Part shown: positions 25,191 through 35,473 of the stretch, in pieces
Layout: the number at the start of each line of letters is the position of its first letter
How positions within the stretch are numbered: the first letter of the stretch is position 1
NCBI RefSeq assembly: GCF_041821045.1
Contig: NZ_JBGUAW010000007.1
Location: 1-64,000, forward strand
DNA: 64,000 nt
Direction of reading: 5' to 3'
DNA from: Thiohalorhabdus sp. Cl-TMA
GTDB lineage: Bacteria > Pseudomonadota > Gammaproteobacteria > Thiohalorhabdales > Thiohalorhabdaceae
The notes under the pieces: model-generated
What the model was told of the DNA's origin: nothing
Seen by the model: the letters and a program-made list of their open reading frames with translations, nothing else
The model's database searches: none
Position numbers and translations under genes: made by a program

Positions 25191-27044
25191 ATGGAGAACC
25201 ACCTGGAGCTGGCCCTCATGATGGTGGTGGTCCTGGGCCTGTCGGCCCAGTGGCTCGCCTGGCGCTTCAACCTCCCCGCCATCGTGATCATGATCGCCGC
25301 CGGCCTCCTGGCCGGGCCGGTGCTGGGTCTGATTCAGCCCGATCAGCAGTTCGGCCACCTACTGACACCGGTGGTGGGGCTGGCGGTGGCCGTGATCCTT
25401 TTCGAGGACGCCTTCAGCTTCCAGCTCCACGAGGTGCGGCATACGGCCCGGGGTGTCCTGCGTCTGATCACTTTGGGGGTGCTCCTCACCTGGGCCTTCG
25501 GCACCGTGGCCGCCCACTACCTCGCCGGGCTCTCCTGGTCGGTGGCCACCGCCCTCGGCGCCATCCTGGTGACCACCGGGCCCACGGTGGTCGGCCCCCT
25601 GCTGCGCCAGGCACGCCTGAAGATGCGGCCCGCCTCCTTCCTCAAGTGGGAGGGGATCATCAACGATCCCATCGGCGCGCTCCTGGCCATCCTGACCTTC
25701 GAGTACCTCCTCCTGTACGGCAACGACAACGCCGTGCTGGTGGTGGTCCAGGGACTGGCAATCGCCATGGCCACCGCGGGGGTGGTGGGCGGCGGCGGGG
25801 GCTATCTGCTGGGCCGAGCCATCGCCCGGGGCTGGATGCCGGAATACCTCAAGGCACCGGGCATGCTGGGCGCCGTGCTGCTGGTCTACGCCGTGGCCAA
25901 CCTGTTCCAGAAGGAGGCCGGCCTGCTGGCCACCACCGTCATGGGCGTGGTCATGGCCAACATGGGCCTCGCCAGCACCCTGGAGCTGCGACGCTTCAAG
26001 GGGCAGGTGGTGGTGTTCCTGGTCTCCGGCCTGTTCGTGGTCCTCACTGCGGACCTGGACCCCGAGACCCTCATGGTCCTGGATGCCGGGGACGCCCTGT
26101 TCGTGGCCGCCATGATCCTGCTGGTACGGCCCGCGGCGGTGATGCTGGCCACCATCCGCACGCAGATGAGCTGGCAGGAGCGCCTGCTGGTGGCCTTCGT
26201 GGGCCCCCGGGGCATCGTGACCGCCGCCATGGCGGGCATCGTCGGCCCCAGCCTGGCGGGAGCCGGCTTCGCGGACGCCCGGGAGATCCTGCCCCTGGTC
26301 TTCAGCGTGATCCTGGCCACCGTGCTCTTTCACGGCTTCACCGTCGGGCCGCTGGCCCGGAAGCTGAACCTCGTGGCCGCCCGGCGGGACGGCGTGCTGA
26401 TCGTGGGCGCCCACGGCTGGACCCTGCGCCTGGCCACCCTGCTCCGGGAGCTGGAGGTGCCGGTGACCCTGGCCGACAGCTCCTGGCACCGGCTGCGTCC
26501 GGCCCGCATGGCGGGCATCCGGACCCAGTCCGGCGAGCTGCTCTCCGACCTGGGCCAGGAGCGGCTGGACCTGACCGGTACGGGCTATCTGCTGGCCGCC
26601 ACGGACAACGACGCCTACAACGCTCTGCTGTGCACCCAGCTCTCCCCGGAGCTGGGGCGCGGGCGGGTATTCCAGCTGGCGCCGAGCCGCGAGCCGGAGA
26701 AGGAGGCGCGCACCTTCAGCCGCACGTTCCGCGGCCAGGTGGCCTTCAGCGAGGAAGCCACCTTCGACCGCATGATGGAGCGGCACTATCTGGGCTGGGA
26801 GCTTCAGAAGACCAGGCTCACGGAGGAATTCTCCTACGACGACTTCCTCCACATCTGCCCCGTCAATGCCGAGAACCTGCTGCTGGTGCGGGAGAACGGC
26901 ATGGTGGTCTTCAATTCCCCCGAACAGCCCCTGGAGCCGGAAACGGGGGATACGCTGGTGTGCTACCGGCCGGGGCGCCAGGAGCACGCCCAGCCGAGGC
27001 TCGCCACCGGGGAGGCCTCCGGGTCCAAAGGCCGGGAAACCTGA
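25191..27044 (+). CDS. Na+/H+ (or K+/H+) antiporter, CPA1 type, with RCK-like domain
   Basis: A 617-aa cation:proton antiporter. Twelve or so helices span residues 1-405, with the CPA1 ion-binding Asn-Asp in WEGIINDPIGALLA. The C-terminal cytoplasmic TrkA-N/RCK-like domain has VLIVGAHGWTLRLATLLREL, and its last glycine-rich position is altered, so nucleotide binding may be changed. Likely roles are sodium or potassium extrusion and pH homeostasis. It fits with the Ca/Na antiporter and K channel in the window. Confidence 0.85.
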   Translation: MENHLELALMMVVVLGLSAQWLAWRFNLPAIVIMIAAGLLAGPVLGLIQPDQQFGHLLTPVVGLAVAVILFEDAFSFQLHEVRHTARGVLRLITLGVLLTWAFGTVAAHYLAGLSWSVATALGAILVTTGPTVVGPLLRQARLKMRPASFLKWEGIINDPIGALLAILTFEYLLLYGNDNAVLVVVQGLAIAMATAGVVGGGGGYLLGRAIARGWMPEYLKAPGMLGAVLLVYAVANLFQKEAGLLATTVMGVVMANMGLASTLELRRFKGQVVVFLVSGLFVVLTADLDPETLMVLDAGDALFVAAMILLVRPAAVMLATIRTQMSWQERLLVAFVGPRGIVTAAMAGIVGPSLAGAGFADAREILPLVFSVILATVLFHGFTVGPLARKLNLVAARRDGVLIVGAHGWTLRLATLLRELEVPVTLADSSWHRLRPARMAGIRTQSGELLSDLGQERLDLTGTGYLLAATDNDAYNALLCTQLSPELGRGRVFQLAPSREPEKEARTFSRTFRGQVAFSEEATFDRMMERHYLGWELQKTRLTEEFSYDDFLHICPVNAENLLLVRENGMVVFNSPEQPLEPETGDTLVCYRPGRQEHAQPRLATGEASGSKGRET

Positions 27045-27140
27045 AAGGGCCCGCCACCCTGCGGTGTGCGTAAATGCCGTTGCGGCCGGGGGCGGATCCA
27101 CCCGGACCAGGTATGCCGCCGTCCTCCGCGGCGACCCCCT

Positions 27141-27503
27141 TCACAGGAAGATGGAATAGCAGGTCCCGCCCCCGCGGCGCTCCGGATCTACCTCCGGGGC
27201 GTGGTGCAGGAAGCCGCTCAGGGTGTCCACGTCCGCGTTGTCCACGCCCGTGAACAGCACGCCGAGGCGGCCTTCGGTGCAGTGGACCACCAGGGCGGGC
27301 AGCCGGATGTAGCGGTCATCGCCCTCGGGCAGGGAAAGATCCACCTCCACCAGGCTTCCCGGCTCCAGGCCCAGGGCGCCGCAATGCAGTCGGGCCCCTT
27401 CGAGGCTGATATCCAGGGTGGAGCAAAACGCCACCGGGGTGCCCTGGTGACGGACCAGGACATGCAGATTGACGGGCCGGCGCCGGGCGCGACGATGTTC
27501 CAC
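27141..27503 (-). CDS. PilZ-domain protein
   Basis: A 120-aa stand-alone PilZ domain, a receptor for cyclic di-GMP. The arginine motif RRARRR is at the N-terminus and the second motif D-x-S-xx-G is in TLDISLEGARL. The c-di-GMP-making/degrading protein at 35831-38950 could supply the ligand. The C-terminal tail (RRGGGTCYSIFL) is atypical. Target unknown. Confidence 0.8.
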   Translation of the reverse strand: MEHRRARRRPVNLHVLVRHQGTPVAFCSTLDISLEGARLHCGALGLEPGSLVEVDLSLPEGDDRYIRLPALVVHCTEGRLGVLFTGVDNADVDTLSGFLHHAPEVDPERRGGGTCYSIFL

Positions 27504-27798
27504 GACCGCTTCCTCCTCGCAATTCCGTGCTTTGGATTGTCCACGAGGTCCGGAAAAAAGCGCGGCTGGCCGGGAACGCCGGTCCGCCCGCCATTACGGA
27601 GCCCCGTTCGCATTGAAGACGGGATTCTTGCCCAAAGGCGGAAGGCGGGGTATCGGGATGATCTTGGAAGCCCATGGGGACATTTCCCTAGGCCCGGGGA
27701 CAGGCTCCGGGCCCCGCCGGATTTCCCGCCGGAGGAGGAAGCGCTAGGTTCGGGGGAGAAGCACGCACAGCATCCGTCCTCACCGGAGGCCCTGCCCC

Positions 27799-28572
27799 AT
27801 GCCGGACCGCCTCGCCATCGCCCGCGACTGGCTTCCCCGTTATACGGGCATGCCCCTGGACCGGTTCGGGGACTTCATCCTGCTCACCAATTTCTACGGC
27901 TACGTGGAGTCGTTCGCCGAGGAGTTCGACGCCCCCATCCACGGGCTGGACCGGCCCATGCAGGCGGTGACCAACCGCCAGGGGGTCACCCTGATCAACT
28001 TCGGCATCGGCACGGCGAACGCCGCCACCATCATGGACCTCCTCATCGCCCGTCATCCGCGCGGCGTGCTGTTCCTGGGCAAATGCGGCGGCCTCAAGCA
28101 GTCCACCGAGATCGGCCATTTCATCCTGCCCATAGCCGCCATCCGCGGCGAGGGCACCAGCGACGGCTACTTCCCCCCGCAGGTGCCGGCCCTGCCTTCC
28201 TTCAAGCTGCACAAGCTGGTCTCGGAGAAGATCCTCGACCGGGGCCACGACTACCGCACCGGGGTGGTCTACACCACCAACCGGCGCATGTGGGAGCACG
28301 ACGAGCAGTTCGTGCGCAGACTGGAAGGGATGACCCCGATTGCGGTGGATATGGAGACCGCCACACTGTTCATTGTCGGTCACGCGAACGAGATCGCGCG
28401 CGGGGCGCTGCTGCTGGTCTCCGATCTGCCGCTCACCCCGACCGGCATCAAGACCGAGGCCTCCGACCGGGAGGTCACCAGCCGGTGGGCGCGGGACCAC
28501 CTGGCCATCGGCATCGAGGCCATGCAAGCGCTCGAGATAAGCGGCGAGCCCATCAAGCATTTCCGATACTGA
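27799..28572 (+). CDS. amn: AMP nucleosidase (short form)
   Basis: A 257-aa nucleoside phosphorylase-fold enzyme predicted to hydrolyse AMP to adenine and ribose-5-phosphate. Motifs include TNFYGYVESFAEEF, NFGIGTANAATIMD, the purine-binding DMETATLF near residue 187 and the base-contacting LVSDLPL. The short form lacks the N-terminal regulatory domain of E. coli Amn. The specificity assignment rests on resemblance to this short family. Confidence 0.8.
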   Translation: MPDRLAIARDWLPRYTGMPLDRFGDFILLTNFYGYVESFAEEFDAPIHGLDRPMQAVTNRQGVTLINFGIGTANAATIMDLLIARHPRGVLFLGKCGGLKQSTEIGHFILPIAAIRGEGTSDGYFPPQVPALPSFKLHKLVSEKILDRGHDYRTGVVYTTNRRMWEHDEQFVRRLEGMTPIAVDMETATLFIVGHANEIARGALLLVSDLPLTPTGIKTEASDREVTSRWARDHLAIGIEAMQALEISGEPIKHFRY

Positions 28573-28602
28573 GCCGTACCGGCGGGCTCATGGAGGGCCG
28601 TA

Positions 28603-29643
28603 ATGCGGTTCACGGGCCTCGTCCCCCTGCTGCTTCTGACACTGGCCACCGCGAGCTGCGGGGAGGTGGAGCCCGGGTCCTTCCAGGCCTTCGATACGGG
28701 CGAGGACGGCGCGGATACCACCGAATCGACCGTCAACGGGATCTGGACCGGCTCCTTCATCCCCCAGGGCGGGACCATCGGCCGATCGGCCACGGCGGTG
28801 ATCTGGGAGGGCCGGCTGCTGGTGCTCAGCTCAACGGCGGAGCTGGCCCACGCCGGCGAGATCACGGTGCGGACGACGACCACGCCGCTCCAGGAGACCT
28901 TCTCCGATCCGGGGACCCTGGAGCAGCAGCTCGATACCTCGCCCGGACCGACCTTCCCCCCGCCCCCGGATTTCGTGCCGGATCTCACGCCCACCAGCGA
29001 CAGCCTGACCAGCGACCCGACCCGTACCGGGGATCCGGCGGTTTCCCCGCGAACCGATTCCGCCCTGGATCCGCGCTTCACCACCGAATCCGACTTCGCC
29101 GCCGACACCACTCCGGATGACACCACCGCGGCCAACCGTACCGTGGAGGTCACCGGGGATATCCGCTCCTATTCGCCCGTGTCGGGCACGCCCATAGCCA
29201 TCGGGCAGATCAGCGGCACCGTCATCGCGCGCAGCCGCTTGCAGGTCACCGTCTCCGGCACGCAGCGCCCCGGGGTCCTGGAGCTGCGCTTCAGCGACCT
29301 GTTCCGACAGGAGGTGCTCGTTTCGGACCTGGTGGGCAGCTGGTCCATGACCCGCGGCGACCGGACCCTGACGCTGACCGTGGACAGCGCCGGCGCCCTG
29401 AACGGCAGCCGCTCGGACGGCTGCCTCCTCTCGGGCGAGCTGGAGCTGCTGCGCCGGGGCGAAAACCTGTTCCGCGTGGTCCTCTCCATCGACAACTGCG
29501 CGGCGGAGGATGGCCGGTACACGGGCTTCGCCTTCCTGGACCCCGAGACCCTGGGCCGGGAAACCGGCCTGGAGGCCTTCTGGATCCTTGCGGAAAGCGA
29601 CGGGGAGGACCGCTTCTTCAACGCCGTTCTCGACCGGCAGTAG
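28603..29643 (+). CDS. Putative lipoprotein with Thr/Asp/Pro-rich linker
   Basis: A 346-aa exported protein I cannot assign. The signal peptide ends LATASCGE, a near-match to a lipobox, so it is probably a lipoprotein. Two strand-rich domains (about residues 45-100 and 155-345) flank a low-complexity segment (about 100-170) rich in T, D, P and S. The second domain has a cysteine pair (GCLLSG, DNCAAED) that could form a disulfide. It lies 30 bp after the AMP nucleosidase gene. Confidence 0.6.
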   Translation: MRFTGLVPLLLLTLATASCGEVEPGSFQAFDTGEDGADTTESTVNGIWTGSFIPQGGTIGRSATAVIWEGRLLVLSSTAELAHAGEITVRTTTTPLQETFSDPGTLEQQLDTSPGPTFPPPPDFVPDLTPTSDSLTSDPTRTGDPAVSPRTDSALDPRFTTESDFAADTTPDDTTAANRTVEVTGDIRSYSPVSGTPIAIGQISGTVIARSRLQVTVSGTQRPGVLELRFSDLFRQEVLVSDLVGSWSMTRGDRTLTLTVDSAGALNGSRSDGCLLSGELELLRRGENLFRVVLSIDNCAAEDGRYTGFAFLDPETLGRETGLEAFWILAESDGEDRFFNAVLDRQ

Positions 29644-29693
29644 CCGGACCACCCCAGCCGTGGGTGTCTTGTCACCAAGCGAGGGAAGGAACC

Positions 29694-30308
29694 ATGACGA
29701 CCCGGATACTGGTGCTTTACTACAGCATGTACGGCCATATGGAGGTGATGGCCAACGCCGAGGCCGAGGGGGCCCGGCAGGCCCCGGACACCGAGGTGGA
29801 GATCAAGCGGGTCCCCGAGCTCATCCCGGAGGACCGGGCCCGCGAGATCGGCGTGAAGCTGGATCAGCCGGCGCCCATCGCCGAAGTGGAGGAGCTGCCC
29901 CGGTACGACGGCATCCTGTTCGGCTCCCCCACCCGCTACGGAAACATGGCCGCCCAGATGCGCAATTTCCTCGACCAGACCGGCAGCCTGTGGCTGAACG
30001 GCGACCTCATCGGCAAGGTGGGCAGCGTGTTCACCAGCACGGCCTCCCAGCACGGCGGCCAGGAGACCACCCTCACCAGCTTCCACTCCACCCTGCTGCA
30101 CCTGGGCTTCGTGATTGCCGGGGTTCCCTACGCCGCCCAGGAGCTGCTTAATATGAACGAGATCACCGGCGGCACCCCATACGGGGCCAGCACCGTCACG
30201 GGCGGCGATGGCAGCCGCTGGCCCTCGGAGAACGAGCTGACCATCGCCCGCTATCAGGGCAGCCACACGGCCCGGCTGGCGGCGGCCCTAAAGGCGGCGA
30301 GCGCATAG
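29694..30308 (+). CDS. wrbA: NAD(P)H:quinone oxidoreductase WrbA
   Basis: Flavodoxin-fold FMN enzyme reducing quinones by two electrons, 204 aa. The FMN phosphate loop is YYSMYGHME, followed by [20 protein letters not shown] and [12 protein letters not shown], all WrbA signatures. The ATG at 29694 follows GGAAGGA. Its 3' end overlaps the convergent psiE gene by 21 bp. Confidence 0.93.
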   Translation: MTTRILVLYYSMYGHMEVMANAEAEGARQAPDTEVEIKRVPELIPEDRAREIGVKLDQPAPIAEVEELPRYDGILFGSPTRYGNMAAQMRNFLDQTGSLWLNGDLIGKVGSVFTSTASQHGGQETTLTSFHSTLLHLGFVIAGVPYAAQELLNMNEITGGTPYGASTVTGGDGSRWPSENELTIARYQGSHTARLAAALKAASA

Positions 30309-30755
30309 CGCTATCGGGCGGGTCGGGCGCCAGGCGCGCTGCAGGTGTCCCGGCCGCTCCTCGGGCCGGGACGCGGCGGATTGCCGCTCCTTGCGCTCGT
30401 CCCGCTCCCGCATGAGCCAGTAGACGCCGCCCGGGGCCACCACGGCCACCGACAGCGCCATCACCTGGATCGCCGACGAGGACTCCAGGTCCAGGATGAT
30501 GAGCTTGCGGGCCAGCGCGAGGATGCCGAATACCAGGACGGTCTTTACCTGGATGAGGCTCGCCTCGCGCACCGCACAGCGCAAGATGGAGTGCTTGCGC
30601 TCCAGGGCGATGATCCCCACGAGCACCAGGGCCACCACCTGCTCGAACCGCTCGTAGAGCGCCATCAGATACCGCTCCCGGGGTGCCTGCTCCAATGCTT
30701 TTTGCACCTCCTTGCGCGTCTTCAGGGATTTCGGGCTCCGACCGCGGAAAATCAA
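30288..30755 (-). CDS. psiE: PsiE-family membrane protein
   Basis: A 155-aa phosphate-starvation-inducible PsiE-type protein with four predicted helices (about residues 38-50, 65-80, 83-90, 98-114). Sequences [21 protein letters not shown] are typical. The C-terminal tail is long and basic and overlaps the wrbA 3' end. Function is not established. Confidence 0.8.
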   Translation of the reverse strand: MIFRGRSPKSLKTRKEVQKALEQAPRERYLMALYERFEQVVALVLVGIIALERKHSILRCAVREASLIQVKTVLVFGILALARKLIILDLESSSAIQVMALSVAVVAPGGVYWLMRERDERKERQSAASRPEERPGHLQRAWRPTRPIALCARRL

Positions 30756-30921
30756 ATCTCCGGCTACATTCCGGTCCTATCCGGGAAGCCTTCCCTCCCA
30801 GGGCCTCTCGCATGAATCGCCGTCGAGCGACACCGGCCATGCCCGCGAAACCCACCCGGATGGTGCGGCGCTTCCCTTTCGCGGTATGCGGATTTTTTGG
30901 AGAATGCCGGAAAAACCGGGG

Positions 30922-33900
30922 ATGCGTCCCTTCCCCGTAACCCTCGAGATGGCCACGTCCCCCATGCACGATCCCTCGCATCCCGATGGCGGTACCCCCC
31001 TGAACAGCGCTAGCCAGCCGGCGGCCCCGGGAAGCGGCCCGCCATCCGAGGGCATGCGGTCGGGAGAAGACGCCCGAGGCGCCGCCCCGGACCACGGCCC
31101 GCCCGTAATCGTCGGCATCGGCGCCTCGGCGGGCGGCATCCCGGCGGTTCAGGAGCTGCTCGGGAACCTGCCGGCGGATATCGGCATGGGCTTCGTGGTA
31201 GTCCAGCACCTGGCGCCGGACCATGACAGCGCCCTCACGGACATCCTCCAGCAGCAGACGCCGCTGATCGTCCGGACCGCCGGCGAGGGCGTTCCGGTCC
31301 AGGCGGGGCACGTCTACGTCATCCCGCCGGACCGGAGTCTGACCATCCGGGGCGGTATCCTGCATCTGGAGGACCGCGACCAGCCCCACACGCGCCGGAA
31401 TCCCGCAGACCGCTTCCTCAACGCCCTCGCCCGTGACCAAGGCAACCGCGCCGTGGGCGTGGTGCTTTCGGGCAGCGGCTCCGACGGCACCCTGGGCGTG
31501 AAGGCCATCAAGACCGGGGGCGGCATCACCTTCGCCCAGGATGAGGCCTCCGCCGAGCACCCCGACATGCCCCGCAGCGCGGTGCGCAGCGGCCAGGTGG
31601 ATTTCGTCTGCCCGCCCCGGGAGATCGCCGCCAACCTGGCGCGCATCGCCGGCCACCCCTACCTCTGGAGCCATTGGCCCGAGCAGACCCCGTTGTCCGA
31701 GGAGGCCCTGAACCGCGTGCTCAGGCTCCTGAGGAAGCACACCGGACACGACTTCAGCGATTACAAGACCAGCACCATCAAGCGGCGCATTCAGCGCCGC
31801 ATGTCCCTGAACCAGATCAAGCAGCTCGACAGCTATGTCCGGCTGCTGAAGGCCCAGGGTGACGAGGTGGAGCGGCTGTTCCAGGACCTGCTGATCAATG
31901 TCACCGGCTTTTTCCGCGACCCGGAATCCTTCGAAGCCCTCAAGCACGCCGTCTTTCCCGCCATCACCCCCGACGGCGAGGCCGAGCGCACCCTGCGCAT
32001 CTGGGTTCCGGGCTGCTCCACGGGCGAGGAGGCCTACTCGGTGGCCATCGCCCTGCTGGAGTACCTGGGCGACGACTGGCTGCGGACCCCCATCCAGATC
32101 TTCGCCACCGACATCGACAAGGAAGCCCTGGACCGGGCGCGGACGGCCATCTATCCCGAATCCGTGGTCTCCCAGCTGTCCGCCGAGCGGCTGAGCCGCT
32201 TCTTCGTGCGCGTTCCCGGCGGCTACCAGGTGCACGAGAACGTGCGCAACCTGTGCATCTTCGCCCCGCAGGACATGGTGCAGGACCCGCCGTTCTCGCG
32301 GCTGGACCTGATCTGCTGCCGCAACGTGCTCATCTACATGGACCCGGTGCTCCAGAACCGGTGCCTGAACATCTTCCATTTCGCCCTGGCGCCGCATGGT
32401 TTCCTCATGCTGGGCAGCGCCGAGACGGTGGGCACCGATTCCGACCTGTTCGCGATGGTGGACCAGACGAGCAAGATCTACTCCAAGCGGGCCGTGCGCA
32501 CGCCAATGCCCACGATCAGCGGCGGCGCCGGCCATCCATCGGCGCCGGAAGCCACCGAGCGCCCGCCCTCCCCCGAGAACCTGGAGCGAAGGCTTCACCG
32601 CGAGGCCACGGACCACCTGCTGGCGGACTATGCGCCGCCGAGCGTGGTGGTGGATACGGGCATGAACATCCTCACCTTCCTCGGCGAGACCGGGCCGTAC
32701 ATCGCTCCCTCGCCGGGACGGGCCAGCCGCAACCTCTACAAGATGGCCCACCGGGACCTGCAGGCGCCGCTGCGCAAGGCCCTCACCGACGCCATGGCGG
32801 CCGAGCAGGAGGTCTGCGAGGGGAACGTCCGGATGCGCCGGGACGGGGACCTCCACTACCTCTCCCTGCGGGTTCGCCCCCTGCGCTCCGATCCCGGCAA
32901 GGGCCATTTCCTGGTGATCTTCGACCGGCCGGACCACCCGGTCCCTCCGGCTCCCGTTCGGCTCGGCGAGCAGCCCGAAGGCGAGCAGGACCGCTGGATC
33001 ACCGAGCTGGAGCACGAGCTCGCCACCACCCGGGAGCAGATGCAGAGCATCATCAACGAGCAGGTAACCACCAACGAAGAGCTGCAGACGGCGAACGAGG
33101 AGGTCCAGTCGGCCAACGAGGAGCTGCAATCCACCAACGAGGAGCTGGAGAGCGCCAAGGAGGAGCTGCAGTCCACCAACGAAGAGCTGTCCACCGTCAA
33201 TCGGGAGCTGGAGAACCGGAACCAGGATCTGAGCGAGGCCAACGGCGATCTCCACAACCTGCTCCGCAGTATCGACCTGGCCATCCTCATGGTGACCGAG
33301 GACCTGCGCATCCGCCGCTTCACCCCGCGTGCCAAGGAGCTGCTCAACCTGATCGACGCCGACACGGGCCGGCCCCTCACCGATATCCGGCCCAACGTGG
33401 AGCTTCCCGACCTCGCCCAGATGATCCGGGACGTGCTCGACATGGTGGGGCCCAAGTGCCTGGAGGTGCGCGATCACGGCGGCAACTGGTACGCGCTCAC
33501 CGTGCGCCCCTATAAGACCGAGGAGAACCGCATCACGGGCGCCGTGCTGATCTTCTCGGACATCTCGGACTTCAAGACCGACCCGCAGCAGGTGCGCCGG
33601 CTGGCGGCGGTGGCGCGCGAGGCGGTCCCCGCCATCGTGCTCGCCGACCTGACCGGCCGCATCCTCGCCTGGAACCGCGGCGCCCACGAGCACTTCGGCT
33701 TCACCGAGGCCGAGGCCGCCGAGCGCTCCCTGTGGGGGCTGGTGCCCCCGGACGATCACCAGGCCGCCCGGGCGCTGCTGGAACGGCTGCGCCAGGGCGA
33801 GCGGGTTTCCTCCTATACGGCCCGGCGCCTCACCAAGCAGGGAGAGATCCTTTCGGTCTGGGGCTCGGCCATCCCGCTGCGCGACCCCACCGGCCAGGTG

Positions 33901-33975
33901 TACGCCGCCTCGCTCATGGAGCGTGACATCGCGGCGCTACAGGATTACCCTGTTCCATCTAGGAATAGGCCGTAA
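30922..33975 (+). CDS. CheB-CheR-PAS fusion signalling protein
   Basis: About 1017 aa. A CheB methylesterase domain (about 62-245) has the catalytic triad visible in GIGASAGG, QHLAPDHDS and GSGSDGTLG. A CheR SAM methyltransferase domain follows (about 255-520, CCRNVLIYMD). Then comes a long heptad coiled coil (about 690-775, repeats of NEELQ) and two PAS domains (about 775-890 and 895-1015). No receiver domain or kinase is attached. The start is uncertain; ATGs at 30922, 30949 and 30964 are all in frame. The adjacent PAS histidine kinase is a likely partner. Confidence 0.88.
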   Translation: MRPFPVTLEMATSPMHDPSHPDGGTPLNSASQPAAPGSGPPSEGMRSGEDARGAAPDHGPPVIVGIGASAGGIPAVQELLGNLPADIGMGFVVVQHLAPDHDSALTDILQQQTPLIVRTAGEGVPVQAGHVYVIPPDRSLTIRGGILHLEDRDQPHTRRNPADRFLNALARDQGNRAVGVVLSGSGSDGTLGVKAIKTGGGITFAQDEASAEHPDMPRSAVRSGQVDFVCPPREIAANLARIAGHPYLWSHWPEQTPLSEEALNRVLRLLRKHTGHDFSDYKTSTIKRRIQRRMSLNQIKQLDSYVRLLKAQGDEVERLFQDLLINVTGFFRDPESFEALKHAVFPAITPDGEAERTLRIWVPGCSTGEEAYSVAIALLEYLGDDWLRTPIQIFATDIDKEALDRARTAIYPESVVSQLSAERLSRFFVRVPGGYQVHENVRNLCIFAPQDMVQDPPFSRLDLICCRNVLIYMDPVLQNRCLNIFHFALAPHGFLMLGSAETVGTDSDLFAMVDQTSKIYSKRAVRTPMPTISGGAGHPSAPEATERPPSPENLERRLHREATDHLLADYAPPSVVVDTGMNILTFLGETGPYIAPSPGRASRNLYKMAHRDLQAPLRKALTDAMAAEQEVCEGNVRMRRDGDLHYLSLRVRPLRSDPGKGHFLVIFDRPDHPVPPAPVRLGEQPEGEQDRWITELEHELATTREQMQSIINEQVTTNEELQTANEEVQSANEELQSTNEELESAKEELQSTNEELSTVNRELENRNQDLSEANGDLHNLLRSIDLAILMVTEDLRIRRFTPRAKELLNLIDADTGRPLTDIRPNVELPDLAQMIRDVLDMVGPKCLEVRDHGGNWYALTVRPYKTEENRITGAVLIFSDISDFKTDPQQVRRLAAVAREAVPAIVLADLTGRILAWNRGAHEHFGFTEAEAAERSLWGLVPPDDHQAARALLERLRQGERVSSYTARRLTKQGEILSVWGSAIPLRDPTGQVYAASLMERDIAALQDYPVPSRNRP

Positions 33976-34177
33976 CCATGAAAGGACGATTCGTGGACCG
34001 ACGGCGGGTCACGCCGTCGCGCCCATTGCGCTCCCGAAAGCCGCACGGCGGCATCCCCCCGACGGGGATGGCGGTCAGGGGGGGTAACGCAGGCAACCTT
34101 TACAAGCCGCAGGTCTTCATGAAGCGCCCGCGCTGCAGGGAAAGGGGGGCTCTCGGGTGGAGCAAGGAGGCCCAGGA

Positions 34178-35464
34178 GTGTCCTACAGCATGACCGCGGA
34201 GAACGAAAACCCGAGCCACGGTGCGACCCCCGACTCCTCGGATCCCGGCTCCGAGAGGCCGGATTCGCAGCGCCAGGGCAGCCTGCTGGCCTATCAGCGG
34301 GAGCTGGAGCTGCAGAATGCCGTGCTCCACGAGACCCAGGAGGCCCTGGAGGCGGCGCGCAACCGCTACATGGACCTATACGACTCGGCGCCGGTGGGCT
34401 TCGTTACCCTGAGCCCCAACGGTCTGATCCGGGAGGCCAATCTCACGGCGGCGGAAATGCTCGGCAAGGACCGACGGAACCTGCTGGGCCGACCGCTTAC
34501 CGCGTTCCTCGCCCACGGCCACAGCAGCCGCCTGTTCAACCACCTGCGCCGCGTCGCGGGAGCCGGCTCCCGGGTTACCACCGAGATGCACCTGCGGGGC
34601 CTCTCCGGGGAGACCCTCCCGGTGCGGGTGGACACCACCCTCTCCGAGCCCCAGGAATCGTCCCCCACCTACCTCACCACCCTCACCGACATATCCGAGC
34701 AGAAGCGCCTGGAGGCGGAGAACCGCCGCCACTACCGGGAGCTGGAGCAGCTATCACGGGCCGCGCTGGTGGGCGAGATCGCCTCCACCCTGGCCCATGA
34801 CCTGAACCAGCCGCTCGCGGCCATCAACAACTATGCTGCGGCGGCCCAGAACGACCTCTCGGCGTCCCGCTCCAACCACGAGCGCGCCCGGGAGGCCATC
34901 GCCAAGCTCACCGAGCAGGTGGGCTACGCCGGCGACCTGATCCGCTCGGTGCGAGAGATGCTGCGGCCGAGCGATTCCATTCAGGAAACCATCGACCTGA
35001 ACCGGGTTATCGAGGACTCCCGGCGGCTGGTCAAGAAGTTCGCCGAGGAGCACCAAACGGCGCTATGCATGGAGCTGGCCGAGGACCTGCCGCCGGTCAC
35101 CGGGAACGCCACCCAGCTCAAGCAGGTGGTGGTGAACCTGGCCATCAACGCCGTGGAGGCCTACGAGGGAACGGGGGCGAAACGGCCGGAAGTACGCTTC
35201 CGCACCAGCCGGGGCCTCTCGGGGGAGATCCTGGTGGAGGTCACCGACCAGGCGGGCGGCATGGACGAGGAGACCCGGGAGAACCTGTTCAAGCCCTTCT
35301 ACTCCACCAAGAGCGAGGGGCTCGGCATGGGCCTCGCCATCTGCCGGACCATCGTGGAGAGCCACGGCGGCTCGCTCTGGGCGGTACTCCACGAGCAAGG
35401 GGGCACCACCATGGGCTTCAAGGTTCCCGGCCCCAAGGAGGACCCCGACGCCGCGGCGGACTAG
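34178..35464 (+). CDS. PAS-domain sensor histidine kinase
   Basis: Soluble kinase of 428 aa with no membrane segments. A coiled coil is followed by a PAS domain (about 55-165, DSAPVGFVTLSPNG). The HisKA box LAHDLNQPLAAI has the phospho-accepting His near residue 207, and the HATPase domain has NLAINAVEA, GGMDEE and GLGMGLAICRTIV. I chose GTG at 34178 because AAGGAGG precedes it by seven bases; the longer GTG at 34157 lacks this. It probably works with the CheB-CheR-PAS protein. No intact response regulator is adjacent. Confidence 0.87.
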   Translation: MSYSMTAENENPSHGATPDSSDPGSERPDSQRQGSLLAYQRELELQNAVLHETQEALEAARNRYMDLYDSAPVGFVTLSPNGLIREANLTAAEMLGKDRRNLLGRPLTAFLAHGHSSRLFNHLRRVAGAGSRVTTEMHLRGLSGETLPVRVDTTLSEPQESSPTYLTTLTDISEQKRLEAENRRHYRELEQLSRAALVGEIASTLAHDLNQPLAAINNYAAAAQNDLSASRSNHERAREAIAKLTEQVGYAGDLIRSVREMLRPSDSIQETIDLNRVIEDSRRLVKKFAEEHQTALCMELAEDLPPVTGNATQLKQVVVNLAINAVEAYEGTGAKRPEVRFRTSRGLSGEILVEVTDQAGGMDEETRENLFKPFYSTKSEGLGMGLAICRTIVESHGGSLWAVLHEQGGTTMGFKVPGPKEDPDAAAD

Positions 35465-35473
35465 CCGCCCGCC

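Noticed and set aside
30196-33759. 1187-aa minus-strand open frame
   Set aside because: Antisense to the CheB-CheR-PAS gene, low-complexity composition rich in H, G and Q, no domain.
33978-34193. Possible 71-aa gene after the CheB-CheR-PAS gene
   Set aside because: Basic, Arg/Pro-rich, no ribosome-binding site or motif, and it overlaps the start of the histidine kinase.
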